DNA of 64,000 bases from Enterocola sp045654205. GTDB lineage: Bacteria; Bacteroidota; Bacteroidia; Bacteroidales; Paludibacteraceae. How positions within the stretch are numbered: the first letter of the stretch is position 1; each line of letters starts with the position of its first letter. The stretch lies in contig JAZOMZ010000002.1 of the NCBI GenBank assembly GCA_045654205.1, positions 183,157 to 247,156 on the forward strand. Reading direction: 5' to 3'. Both the position numbers and the translations under genes were made by a program. The notes under the pieces are model-generated. The model did no database searches. It was not told the DNA's origin and saw only the letters and a list, made by a program, of their open reading frames with translations. Below, piece by piece: positions 18,132 to 27,370 of this stretch.

Positions 18132-19327
18132 GGTATTAAAACTGATGAATCTCCGTAACTTAAAAATCTATAATCGTTTTCTAATGCGTATTTGTAAAGC
18201 TCTCTCCATTTTTCACCTATAAAGGCTGCTAGCAATAATAAAAGAGTACTCTTTGGTTGGTGAAAGTTTGTAATAAGAACATTTACTATATTAAACTTAT
18301 AGCCTGGCACTATCATTATTTGAGTGGTAGCATACAAAGTATTAGACCCACTCTGCTCCATATAATTTAATATCGCCTGGAAAGATTCTTTTGGCGAAAG
18401 CTGAGACTTATTCTCATATGGTTCCCATTGGTTTACAAGCAGTTTTGTATCGCCACTATGTAGTTGAACTCCAAGATAATAAAGACTCTCTAATGTTCTC
18501 ACAGAGGTAGTTCCCACTGCCACAATATTGCCTAGGTTTTCTATTAGATTTTGGATAAACTCCTTAGATACTTCTATTTTCTCTGCATGCATAGCATGAC
18601 CGCCTATCTCCTCTGCTTTAACTGGTTGAAATGTACCAGCACCCACGTGCAGAGTAAGTTCCATGGTTTTAACACCCTTGCCGTGCAGAGCAGAAATCAC
18701 CTCAGGAGTAAAGTGAAGTCCCGCTGTTGGGGCCGCCACAGAACCTTTCACCTTTGAATAAACGGTTTGATAAGTGGTTTTGTCGCTCTCTTGGGTTTTG
18801 CGGTTTAAATATGGAGGGATAGGAAGTTCGCCAAGAGCATCTAATATCTCTGAGAAAGAACAACCTGTATTCCAAGAAAACTTAATAAATGAAGTATTGC
18901 CAGAGGTTTCTAGACGTTCTGCCTGTAATACCAATTGCTCCTCACCCACAAGCACCTGCTTGCACAAAACCTCACCTTTCCATTTCTTTAAATTGCCCAC
19001 CATACACTTCCAAACACAAGATTCTGTGCTAGAAAATGATTGTTCATAGGCAGCTGGCATATGTGGTTCTAAGCAAAATATTTCTATCCTACTACCTGTA
19101 GATTTAAAAAACTCTAAGCGAGCTTGTATCACTCTAGTGTTGTTAAATACAAGGCAAGAATTTGCAGGCAAAATTTCTGGCAGTGAGCTAAACACATTTG
19201 TGCTCACTGTGCCAGAAATGTATGTTAGGAGTTTTGATGAATCACGTTTTTCAAGAGGAAATTTTGCAATTCTCTCGTCTGGTAATTCATAATTATAGTC
19301 GGATATATTTATTTGCTTTACAGTCAT
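18128..19327 (-). CDS. queA: S-adenosylmethionine:tRNA ribosyltransferase-isomerase
   Basis: QueA transfers the ribose of SAM to 7-aminomethyl-7-deazaguanine in tRNA to form epoxyqueuosine. Family signatures are YELPDERIAKFPLEKRDSSKLL, VFNNTRVIQARL, VAAPTAGLHFT, MELTLHVGAGTFQPV and NFHQPKSTLLLLLAAFIG. At 399 aa it is longer than the usual about 345-360 aa. It starts one nucleotide into the end of the RND permease gene and is probably read from the efflux operon's transcript, a housekeeping gene placed in an unrelated unit. Confidence 0.93.
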   Translation of the reverse strand: MTVKQINISDYNYELPDERIAKFPLEKRDSSKLLTYISGTVSTNVFSSLPEILPANSCLVFNNTRVIQARLEFFKSTGSRIEIFCLEPHMPAAYEQSFSSTESCVWKCMVGNLKKWKGEVLCKQVLVGEEQLVLQAERLETSGNTSFIKFSWNTGCSFSEILDALGELPIPPYLNRKTQESDKTTYQTVYSKVKGSVAAPTAGLHFTPEVISALHGKGVKTMELTLHVGAGTFQPVKAEEIGGHAMHAEKIEVSKEFIQNLIENLGNIVAVGTTSVRTLESLYYLGVQLHSGDTKLLVNQWEPYENKSQLSPKESFQAILNYMEQSGSNTLYATTQIMIVPGYKFNIVNVLITNFHQPKSTLLLLLAAFIGEKWRELYKYALENDYRFLSYGDSSVLIP

Positions 19328-22300
19328 TACTTTTTCTTTTCAAAGAATTTTTCTTGAATCTTTTGCCAGAACTGATAGAAATTTGGAATAAAGAATGTAC
19401 CCACAATAGTTGACATCAACATACCAGCAAATACAGACAAACCTAGTGACACACGGCTTTCTGCACCTGCTCCTGTGGCAGTTACAAGTGGAAGCACACC
19501 CAAAATAAATGCAAATGATGTCATAAGAATAGGACGAAGACGCACTTTACCTGCTTCGAATGAAGAGTCGTAAATGCTCTTTCCTTCTTTTCTATAGTCA
19601 CGAGCAAATTCTACAATAAGGATGGCGTTTTTAGCCGAAAGTGCAATCATAAGCACCATACCAATTTGGGTATAAATATCATTTGAACGTCCTGCTATTA
19701 CGCAAGCAATGATGATACCAAGTAGAGCCACTGGCACTGCCATAATTACTGCCATTGGGCTAGTAACACTCTCATATTGAGCAGCTAGCACCATAAGCAC
19801 CACAATAATTGCTAAAGCAAAAATCATCACGGTTGAGTCGCCTGCCATTTGTTCTTGGAACGCCATTGAGGTCCATTCAAAACCAAAGTTGCTACCTAGT
19901 GTTTCTTCTGCCACCTTTGCAAATGTTTCTTGTGCTTGACCAGAACTATATCCTGTGGCAGGGTTACCAGACATATAAGCCGCCTTATACATATTGTATC
20001 TTGCTATAACCTCTGTGCCAAGTTGTTGTTCTACAGTAACAAATGCACCAAATGGCACCATCTTACCTTCTGAATTTCTTACAGAAAGTTTCATAAGGTC
20101 ATCGATTGTGGCACGGTCTTTTGCTTCTGCTTGCAAACGTACTTGGTACACTTTACCAAATAGCACAAAGTCGTTTGCATATGAAGAACCTAAGTATGCA
20201 GAAAGTGTACTAAACACACTACTTATAGAAAGATTGTGTAGTTTAACTTTGTCTCTATCGATATTTAGGTAGTATTGAGGCACTGTAGCTTTAAATGAAG
20301 AACGCACTGCGCTAAGACCTTCATTTGTGTTTGCTGTGGCAGCTAGTTCCTCTGCCATACTTTGAAGTTCTAGCACACCTTGGTTCGATTTGTCTTGCAC
20401 ATAAAGCTCAAAACCACCAGAAGTACCAAGACCTTGAATTGCAGGCATTGGGAATGCAAATAGTGTAGCATTTTCTATGGTTGCGGCAGCTGTTTTGTTG
20501 AATCTTTGAATAATAGCCAAGTGACTCATTGAAGGGTCTTCACGCTCTGCCCAGTCTTCTAGAATCACGAACATTGTAGCCTTACTAGAGATTTGAGCTT
20601 GCTCAGAAACCGAGTTTCCTGAGATACTCACATGAGCTTTCACACCTGGGATTGAGTCTAAAATAGCACCTGCTCTATCCATTACTTTAACAGTTTCCAC
20701 TAGTGAAGCACCAGGTTGAAGCTCGCATTGAATCATGAAATAACCTTGGTCTTCTGTAGGGATGAACGCAGTAGGAAGTTTCTTAAATCCAAACGCCACA
20801 AGAGCTAAAATAACACAGAATGTAGCTAAAATAGCAGTAGATTTACGTAAGAAAACTTCCAATACTTTTGAGTATCCTATGTGAAGTTTATCGAAAAGTA
20901 TGTTGAAATATTTATAAATAAAGAATTTGCTTTCTTTGCCTGGTTCTTTTGGTTTTAAGATTAGCGAACAAAGAGCAGGGCTCAGCGTAAGCGCATTAAG
21001 ACCTGAGAATGCTGTTGATACAGCAATGGTAATAGCAAATTGTTTGTACATTTCACCTGTAATACCGCCCATAAATGCTGTTGGCACGAACACAGCTAGA
21101 AGCACAAGCACAGTACCAATGATAGGGCCTGTGATTTCTTCCATAGCTTTAATTGTGGCCTCGTATGGCGATAGACCACTTTCTTCCATATGTCGGGAAG
21201 TATTTTCCACCACCAGAATGGCGTCGTCCACCACAATACCAATGGCTAGGATAAGACCAAACAGTGTAAGTGTGTTAATTGAGAATCCCATCACACCCAT
21301 CACGGCAAATGTACCTACAAGTGACACTGGAATGGTGATGGCTGGGATAAGTGTTGAACGGAAGTCTTGAAGGAAAAGTAAAATCACAATAATTACAAGC
21401 ACGAATGCTTCAAATAGTGTGTGATATACCTCTTCGATAGACACCTCAATAAACTTAGTAGTATCTAGCACCACTTCTGCTTTTACACCTTCTGGTAGTT
21501 TTTTTGTAATTTCAGCCACTTTTGCATTTACGTCAGATGCCACTTTGATTGAGTTTGCACCTGGCAGCTGATAAATACAGATAGATGTAGCATGTTGGTG
21601 ATTGATTTTACTATCTATAGTATAAGTTTTACTTCCTAATTCTATTTTTGCCACGTCTTTAAGACGAAGGATATTACCTCTTTCGCCTGCACGAACAATA
21701 ATATTTCCAAACTCTTCTATACTAGTTAAACGTCCTTGCACGTTAAGTGTATATTGGAATGGTTCGCTATTTGCAGTAGGCATTTCCCCTACTTTACCTG
21801 CAGACACTTGAACGTTTTGTTCTTGAATAGCAGAAATCACGTCTGATGGAGTAAGATTACGCATTCTAAGCACCTCTGGGTCTAGCCACATACGCATACT
21901 ATACACGTCTGCACCAAATGTATTTACAGCACCTACACCTTCTATACGTTTTAGTTCGTCCACAATGTTTAGCGAAGCGTAGTTTGTTAGATAAGTATTG
22001 TTGTAAAGCTCTGGTTTGTCTGAGGTTAAACCAATCATCATAAGGATACTACTAGATTTCTTTTCTGTAGTAACACCCAAACGTGTCACCTCTGAAGGAA
22101 GGCTAGATGTGGCTTGATTTACACGGTTTTGCACAAGCACTGTTGCCATATCGATGTCTGTACCCACCTCGAATGTTACTGTAAGTGTATAAACACCAGC
22201 AGAAGACGATGTAGAGTTCATATAAAGCATGTTTTCCACACCATTTACTTTATCTTCGATAGGAGCAGCCACTGTTTCTGCAATTACCTCAGCATTTGCG

Positions 22301-22452
22301 CCAGGATAATATGCAGTAACAGATACTGTAGGAGGAGTAATATCTGGATACAGCGATATTGGTAGCGATGTAAGTGTTATTCCACCAGCCAAAAGAATAA
22401 GCAGCGAAATAACAAACGCAAATATTGGTCTATTGATAAAAAACTTAGACAT
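19327..22452 (-). CDS. RND multidrug efflux permease (HAE1/AcrB family)
   Basis: This 1041-aa inner-membrane proton-driven pump has the twelve-helix, two-large-loop plan. Helix 1 is near the N-terminus (FVISLLILLAGGITLTSLPISLYPDI). The proton-relay aspartates are in GIVVDDAILVVEN, and the second-half equivalent is MIALSAKNAILIVEFA. The porter domains are represented by SSAGVYTLTVTFEVGTDID. It forms a tripartite system with the adaptor 9 nt upstream and the TolC-like protein. Substrates cannot be read from sequence. Confidence 0.95.
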   Translation of the reverse strand: MSKFFINRPIFAFVISLLILLAGGITLTSLPISLYPDITPPTVSVTAYYPGANAEVIAETVAAPIEDKVNGVENMLYMNSTSSSAGVYTLTVTFEVGTDIDMATVLVQNRVNQATSSLPSEVTRLGVTTEKKSSSILMMIGLTSDKPELYNNTYLTNYASLNIVDELKRIEGVGAVNTFGADVYSMRMWLDPEVLRMRNLTPSDVISAIQEQNVQVSAGKVGEMPTANSEPFQYTLNVQGRLTSIEEFGNIIVRAGERGNILRLKDVAKIELGSKTYTIDSKINHQHATSICIYQLPGANSIKVASDVNAKVAEITKKLPEGVKAEVVLDTTKFIEVSIEEVYHTLFEAFVLVIIVILLFLQDFRSTLIPAITIPVSLVGTFAVMGVMGFSINTLTLFGLILAIGIVVDDAILVVENTSRHMEESGLSPYEATIKAMEEITGPIIGTVLVLLAVFVPTAFMGGITGEMYKQFAITIAVSTAFSGLNALTLSPALCSLILKPKEPGKESKFFIYKYFNILFDKLHIGYSKVLEVFLRKSTAILATFCVILALVAFGFKKLPTAFIPTEDQGYFMIQCELQPGASLVETVKVMDRAGAILDSIPGVKAHVSISGNSVSEQAQISSKATMFVILEDWAEREDPSMSHLAIIQRFNKTAAATIENATLFAFPMPAIQGLGTSGGFELYVQDKSNQGVLELQSMAEELAATANTNEGLSAVRSSFKATVPQYYLNIDRDKVKLHNLSISSVFSTLSAYLGSSYANDFVLFGKVYQVRLQAEAKDRATIDDLMKLSVRNSEGKMVPFGAFVTVEQQLGTEVIARYNMYKAAYMSGNPATGYSSGQAQETFAKVAEETLGSNFGFEWTSMAFQEQMAGDSTVMIFALAIIVVLMVLAAQYESVTSPMAVIMAVPVALLGIIIACVIAGRSNDIYTQIGMVLMIALSAKNAILIVEFARDYRKEGKSIYDSSFEAGKVRLRPILMTSFAFILGVLPLVTATGAGAESRVSLGLSVFAGMLMSTIVGTFFIPNFYQFWQKIQEKFFEKKK

Positions 22453-22460
22453 ATCTGTTC

Positions 22461-23591
22461 TTATTTAGATGTTTCTTTTTCTATTGGTTTGATAGCCTGA
22501 CCGTTGCGCACTTTGGTAAGAGCTTGAGTAATGTACCATTCGTCTGCTTCTAGACCTTTTACAATCTCACGTTTATTGTCAGATTCAAGTTGGCCTACTT
22601 GTACACTTCTGTAACGAACAGTATCGTTTTTCACCACATAAATATATCTACCAGATTGGTCGGTACCAATTGAAGATTCAGGGATAAGAACTGCTTTTTC
22701 TACATTTTTAAATGGAAGTGAAACATTTACTACCACACCATTGTTTAGTTCTTTTGAAGAATTCTTTAACACAGCTCTCATATCTACTGTACCTGTAGAA
22801 ATGTCTGAAGATGGAGAAAGATAGTCTAATTTTGCTTGATATGGATATTTATTGCCTTGAGAGTCACTTAAATATACATTTACAGTTTCAAATTTGTTGC
22901 CTTTGCCTAGTTTAAGATTTGAAGCTTTTGCTTGTGCTTGAGCCCAAATAAGTTTGCTAGCTTCTATTGAGAAGTTTACGTATAGATTGTCGTCTTTGTA
23001 AAGAGTTGCAAGCAAGGTTTTTGGGGTGACATAGTTGCCCACGTCCACTTTATTTACACTCATTCTACCACTGCAAGGCGCTTTCACATAGCAGTAGTCT
23101 AGGTTTGTAGCAGCAAGAGATTTGCCAGATTCTGCTTTTTTCACAGCAGCTTTGCATAAATCTACTTGTGTTTGTGCTTGAATTACATCTAGTTCGCTCA
23201 CTGCTTGGCTTTTAGATGCTTCTTGCATTCTTTCTAGAGTGGTTTCTGCAAGTTTTAGATTTGCTTTTGCAGTTTCTAAGCTAGCTTCAGCTTCTTTAAG
23301 TTTATCTTCATAGTTTTTTGGTTCAATAATAAAAAGGGTATCACCTTCTTTTACTGTTTGCCCTGGTTTTACATTCATTTCTTGAAGATAACCTTCTGTT
23401 CTAGAAATAATATCCACCACTTGTTCAGACTGTAAAAAGCCTGGATAATGTAATGTATAAACAATATCACGAAGTTCTGGTTTTTCAACAGAATAACTAG
23501 GTAGAGGTGCTTGTTTAACCTCTTTTTCTGCACATGCTGTTATCATAACAGCCATGACTAAAGTCAATGTAAGATTAAAAATCTTTCTCAT
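22461..23591 (-). CDS. RND efflux periplasmic adaptor (membrane fusion) lipoprotein
   Basis: This 376-aa protein has a lipobox at Cys20 (VMITAC). It shows the barrel-sandwich/lipoyl half motif GYLQEMNVKPGQTVKEGDTLFII, an alpha-helical hairpin (about 90-150), the second lipoyl half VKAPCSGRMSVNKVDVGNYV, a beta-barrel, and a membrane-proximal domain ending KVRNGQAIKPI. It bridges the inner-membrane pump to the outer-membrane channel and lies between their genes on one operon. Confidence 0.93.
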   Translation of the reverse strand: MRKIFNLTLTLVMAVMITACAEKEVKQAPLPSYSVEKPELRDIVYTLHYPGFLQSEQVVDIISRTEGYLQEMNVKPGQTVKEGDTLFIIEPKNYEDKLKEAEASLETAKANLKLAETTLERMQEASKSQAVSELDVIQAQTQVDLCKAAVKKAESGKSLAATNLDYCYVKAPCSGRMSVNKVDVGNYVTPKTLLATLYKDDNLYVNFSIEASKLIWAQAQAKASNLKLGKGNKFETVNVYLSDSQGNKYPYQAKLDYLSPSSDISTGTVDMRAVLKNSSKELNNGVVVNVSLPFKNVEKAVLIPESSIGTDQSGRYIYVVKNDTVRYRSVQVGQLESDNKREIVKGLEADEWYITQALTKVRNGQAIKPIEKETSK

Positions 23592-23619
23592 TATTTATTG
23601 TTTTTAATTTATTTACCTT

Positions 23620-24999
23620 TTAATAACCGCCTAAAGCACGATATAGTTGTACTAAAGAAAGTGATACATTTGCCTCTGACACAACTTTTGCTTCTTCGTA
23701 ACTTAGCAAATTGCGTTGAGCATCAAGTACATTTTGGAATTCAATTAACCCCTTTTTGTAAAGGTCTAATGCTAAGTCGAATGTAAGCTGAGCTTGTTCG
23801 TAAGCCACATTGTATGCTTTTTCCTCAGAAATGCTGTGTTTATATGACACCATTGAATTATCCACTTCTTGAAGTGCCTTTAACACCACATTGTTATAAG
23901 CATTCACAGCCATTTCTGTTTTGGCTTTAGCCTCTTGGATTTGACCAGAAAGACCTGTTCCAGAGAATATATTCCATTTAATAGCTGGCGCTACTTGCCA
24001 ATACATTTTGTCTTCTTGGAAGATATTCTTAAAATCTTCTGAAGCCACACCAATTTGTCCTGTAACATAGAATTTTGGAAGCCAATCTGCCACTGTTGCT
24101 CCTACAAGTGAAGCACAAGCATCGATTGATTTCTCTGCAGCGCGCACATCTGGGCGTTGGCGAAGTATTTCTGCTGGCACAGATACTGGCACCATAGTTT
24201 CTGAATTATGTGGAATGCTTGCAGAAAGGTTTAAATTTAGTTCTTTTTCCAATTCCCAAGGGATACGACCACAAAGCACACCAAGTGTGTTTATGCATTC
24301 TGAAACCATAGATTCAAGTTCTGGCACTTTAGCTGCTGTGGCATAATAAATAGATTTTGACTGTGCCACATCTAGTGCAGAAGCAAGACCTGTGTTGAAA
24401 CGCGCTTCTGTGATATTTTTGGTTTGTTCTTGAATTTGTAAGTTTGATTTCACCACTTCAAGGCGTACTTGTGCAGTGCGCAGGTTGATGTAGGCACTCA
24501 CTGTGTTTGCAATAAGCGATGTCATTACTGCATTGTATTCTTCTTGAGTAGCCTGGAAATTGTATTTTTGAGAATTTGCTCTTCCCCTCACTGCACCAAT
24601 AATATCAATTTCCCAAGACATTTCTGCTCCCAAAGAACCTACGTGAGACACAACACCCGGCGTGGTAACGCTTTTGTTATAATCGTATGCAGCACCAATG
24701 CTAATAGAAGGATAATAACCACCCTCCGCCTTACGCATCGAAGCCTTTGCCGCATCTACACGATATGCTGCCTCGGCAAGGTCATAGTTATTAGAGATAC
24801 AAATATCAACAAGTGAATTAAGTGTGGCATCATTGAAACCTGCCCACCATTTCTTGTCGATATTATCTTGTTGCACAAACAGAGTATCAAGATTGTTCCA
24901 TGAAGTTGGAATCTCTGTTTCCAAACGTTGTGAATTAGTCTTTGCCAACATAACGGTAGCAACTAATGCACTGATAGTTAATAAAAATAGTTTTTTCAT
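23620..24999 (-). CDS. TolC/NodT-type outer-membrane efflux channel
   Basis: This 459-aa protein has a signal peptide ending about residue 20, with no lipobox Cys, unlike many OprM relatives. It contains two OEP repeats: helices and strands with WWAGFNDATLNSLVDICISNNYDLAEA, EARFNTGLASALDVAQS, LRQRPDVRAAEKSIDA (NodT signature) and KKGLIEFQNVLDAQRNLLS. It is first in the efflux operon, with a TATTTTTG element just upstream that overlaps the end of xseB. Confidence 0.92.
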   Translation of the reverse strand: MKKLFLLTISALVATVMLAKTNSQRLETEIPTSWNNLDTLFVQQDNIDKKWWAGFNDATLNSLVDICISNNYDLAEAAYRVDAAKASMRKAEGGYYPSISIGAAYDYNKSVTTPGVVSHVGSLGAEMSWEIDIIGAVRGRANSQKYNFQATQEEYNAVMTSLIANTVSAYINLRTAQVRLEVVKSNLQIQEQTKNITEARFNTGLASALDVAQSKSIYYATAAKVPELESMVSECINTLGVLCGRIPWELEKELNLNLSASIPHNSETMVPVSVPAEILRQRPDVRAAEKSIDACASLVGATVADWLPKFYVTGQIGVASEDFKNIFQEDKMYWQVAPAIKWNIFSGTGLSGQIQEAKAKTEMAVNAYNNVVLKALQEVDNSMVSYKHSISEEKAYNVAYEQAQLTFDLALDLYKKGLIEFQNVLDAQRNLLSYEEAKVVSEANVSLSLVQLYRALGGY

Positions 25000-25023
25000 C
25001 TTTGATGTTTTATTTATAGAAAC

Positions 25024-25041
25024 ATAGCGTGCTATGTCCTT
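25024..25041. repeat. Short palindrome, family E copy 1 (ACATAGCgtGCTATGT)
   Basis: A self-complementary motif in the leader of the efflux operon. A closely matching palindrome (GGACATAGCggCTATGTCC) occurs at 42797-42815. Confidence 0.5.
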
Positions 25042-25066
25042 GTTTAGAAACTACAAAAATAATTTT

Positions 25067-25246
25067 TTATTCTTTAGTAACTAAACTTTCTATGTTAGTT
25101 TGAATATTTTTTAACTCACTTTTGCATGAGTTAATAAGAACTTTTGCTTTTTCCACTTCTGTGGCAAGCTGGGCAAGATTTACCTCGCCTTTATCTATTT
25201 TAGAGATTATGGTCTCTATTTCTTGCATGTTTTTTTCAAAATCCAT
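25067..25246 (-). CDS. xseB: Exodeoxyribonuclease VII small subunit
   Basis: This 59-aa protein (MDFEKNMQEIETIISKIDKG...) has the XseB pattern: two predicted helices with EIETIISKIDKGEVNLAQLATEVEKAKVLI, the classical 'LE.IV..LE.GEL.LEE.L..YE.G..L' layout. With XseA it forms a nuclease that degrades single-stranded DNA. It lies downstream of xseA on the same strand but separated by about 210 nt containing two family A palindromes. The position is conserved, but here the operon has been invaded by repeats. Confidence 0.85.
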   Translation of the reverse strand: MDFEKNMQEIETIISKIDKGEVNLAQLATEVEKAKVLINSCKSELKNIQTNIESLVTKE

Positions 25247-25285
25247 ATCTATGTTTTTATTTACTCGCTTCGCTCTTTATTTGGA

Positions 25286-25365
25286 GTTAAAGTTGGAAGC
25301 TTGGATGTTGGAATATTTGCCGCAGGCTCTTTTTTTATTCCAACATCCAAGGTTCAAACTTTAAC
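25286..25365 (-). repeat. Palindromic repeat, family A copy 3
   Basis: The outer arms GTTAAAGTT / AACTTTAAC and inner arms CTTGGATGTTGGAAT / ATTCCAACATCCAAG surround the core TTTGCCGCAGGCTC plus a T-run. It lies between xseA and xseB. Confidence 0.8.
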
Positions 25366-25385
25366 CTTAGTTTATTTTATTAGAA

Positions 25386-25466
25386 ATTAAAGTTGGGAGC
25401 TTTGATTTTGGAATATTTGCCGCAGGCTCTTTTTTTTATCCCAAAATCAAAGGTTCAAACTTTAAT
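25386..25466 (-). repeat. Palindromic repeat, family A copy 4, overlapping the xseA stop
   Basis: The outer arms ATTAAAGTT / AACTTTAAT and inner arms CTTTGATTTTGG / CCAAAATCAAAG surround the same core as copy 3. The right outer arm supplies the last three codons and the stop of xseA (25455-25466). Confidence 0.8.
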
Positions 25467-26618
25467 TACAGCACCTACAACCCCATCTGCCAATGTTATT
25501 TTAATTTCATCATTTTGTTTTAACTGAGATGCTTTCACTACCATGCCATCCTTTTCTACTATTGCATAACCCTTCCTTAGCACAGACTCAGGCGACAAAA
25601 GTTCCAAAGTACGCTCCATTAGTTCTAACGCGTGCAACTTTTTCTCTAGCAATCTGTTTGCATAAAGTGGAAGAAGAGTTACGTATTGGTCTAGTTTTCT
25701 TGATTGTTTGTCAAGTAGCATTGTTACAGCCCTAGATAACAATTCTATATAAGAATCTATTTTTCCCTCAAGACTGCGAGTGTGACCTATAATAAATTCA
25801 GCCACAGCTGTAGGAGTTTTAAGCGGCATATTTGCTACAATATCCACTACAGACACGTCTCTAGTGTGACCAATACCTGTTAAAACAGGAAGTGGAAACT
25901 GAGCTATCGAAGCAGAAATATTATATCCATCAAAGCAGTCCAAATCTGATATTGCCCCACCACCACGAATCACCACAAGTACATCAAATTCAGAAAGACG
26001 TTCCAAAACCTTATCTAAAGACATCAATATAGATTCTTCAGCCTTTTCGCCCTGCATCAAGGAGTTGAACAAAGTAATATTATAGTGGTATCCATATTTG
26101 TTGTTGGCAAGTTGATGAACAAAGTCGCCATAACCAGCAGCGCCCTCTGCCGAAATAACCGCAATATTTTTCAACAATGGCTTAATAGATAGAAGTTTAT
26201 TCATATCTATAATACCATCTTCTTCAAGCTTTTTTATCACCTGAGCTTTGCGACGAGCACTTTCTCCCAATGTATAAGCAGGATCGATATCAGAAACATT
26301 AAGACTTATTCCATACACTTCATGAAAAGTAACATCAACAAAAAACGCCACTTTCATGCCTACAGATAAAGTTTTCCCTGTTTCTTCCAAGAAATAAGAT
26401 GAGATTAGTTTGTATGTGTGCGACCAAATATTTGCACGAGATTTGGCTACTATAGAACCTGTATTTTCATCTTTTTCTATTAGTTCTATATAGCAATGGC
26501 CCACTCTCTGCACACTGATGCTACTTATTTCGGCATGTATCCATATACCAGCCGAAAGGCCTGCTTTGAGAACAGACTTTATCTTATTGTTTAATTCATA
26601 TAAACTTATAGGACTCAT
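25455..26618 (-). CDS. xseA: Exodeoxyribonuclease VII large subunit
   Basis: This 387-aa protein has an N-terminal OB-fold (IWIHAEISSISVQRVGHCYIEL) and the catalytic core LVVIRGGGAISDLDCFDGYNIS with GIGHTRDVSVVDIVAN. The C-terminal coiled region ends ESVLRKGYAIVEKDG. The family degrades ssDNA into oligonucleotides. The start overlaps the end of the MORN-repeat gene by 4 nt. The very end (VIKV-stop) is encoded by a family A palindrome, so the native C-terminus may have been altered slightly. Confidence 0.93.
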   Translation of the reverse strand: MSPISLYELNNKIKSVLKAGLSAGIWIHAEISSISVQRVGHCYIELIEKDENTGSIVAKSRANIWSHTYKLISSYFLEETGKTLSVGMKVAFFVDVTFHEVYGISLNVSDIDPAYTLGESARRKAQVIKKLEEDGIIDMNKLLSIKPLLKNIAVISAEGAAGYGDFVHQLANNKYGYHYNITLFNSLMQGEKAEESILMSLDKVLERLSEFDVLVVIRGGGAISDLDCFDGYNISASIAQFPLPVLTGIGHTRDVSVVDIVANMPLKTPTAVAEFIIGHTRSLEGKIDSYIELLSRAVTMLLDKQSRKLDQYVTLLPLYANRLLEKKLHALELMERTLELLSPESVLRKGYAIVEKDGMVVKASQLKQNDEIKITLADGVVGAVIKV

Positions 26619-27370
26619 AATCCTCTGATGTATGCTTCTGGATTATGAATATAATCCTCTGGGTCTCTTAATTTTGGATCAGTTTCGTACGAATCTAATT
26701 TTCTCTGCAATTCTGCATCTAGTTCAGACTGATTCGTAGCCACACCATCTACATAGTTTATCTCTTGCACTTGAGGAGATTCTACATCATAAACTTTCCA
26801 AAGTCCATCCTTTTTGCCATTTAGATACATACCTTCCTCACCAATACTACCACTTTCAAAGAAGAATTGATAAAGGCCATTAAGTACACCCATTTCGTAT
26901 GTGTATCTAAACATTACGTTTCCGTATGGGTAATATGAGATACGCTCACCATTAAGCAAGCCATCTACATAAAACATTCTTTCCAGCACAACACTATCGG
27001 AAGAAAGCACAATTGCTTCACCTTGTCTTATGCCATCTTCATAGTTTTCCATCATAAATGTGTAGCCAGAAGATGCATAATAATGCCATAATCCATCTTT
27101 TTTCTGACCTTTATATTTACCTCTAGCAGAGAGAGTTCCGTCGCCAGCATAAATTTCTGCTGTAGAATTTCCATTCACATCAAAAACTTGAATGCCTTGA
27201 AGTTTACCATTCTCATGATAACGTTTAATTTCTCCAACTGGTTTTCCATTTTCAAACAAGCCTTCCATTTTGATATGGCCATTTGGATACTTGGTTTGTT
27301 TATAAATAGGCTGTGCTAATAAATTTACCGTAGCAAAAACCAATGCTGAAAGAATCAATAATTTTCTCAT
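26615..27370 (-). CDS. MORN/YwqK-type repeat secreted protein
   Basis: This 251-aa protein has a signal peptide (to LLAQ) and then repeats of the MORN/YwqK type: YPNGHIKMEGLFENGKPVGEIKRYHENGKLQG, KYKGQKKDGLWHYY, YLNGKKDGLWKVYD. Such proteins are common in Bacteroidota; their function is unknown. It sits between rluA-like and xseA genes with 4-nt overlaps on both sides. Confidence 0.83.
   Translation of the reverse strand: MRKLLILSALVFATVNLLAQPIYKQTKYPNGHIKMEGLFENGKPVGEIKRYHENGKLQGIQVFDVNGNSTAEIYAGDGTLSARGKYKGQKKDGLWHYYASSGYTFMMENYEDGIRQGEAIVLSSDSVVLERMFYVDGLLNGERISYYPYGNVMFRYTYEMGVLNGLYQFFFESGSIGEEGMYLNGKKDGLWKVYDVESPQVQEINYVDGVATNQSELDAELQRKLDSYETDPKLRDPEDYIHNPEAYIRGL

Noticed and set aside
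20927..21370. 147-codon frame antisense to the RND permease
   Set aside because: Shadow of a gene with strong family motifs; it has no features of its own.
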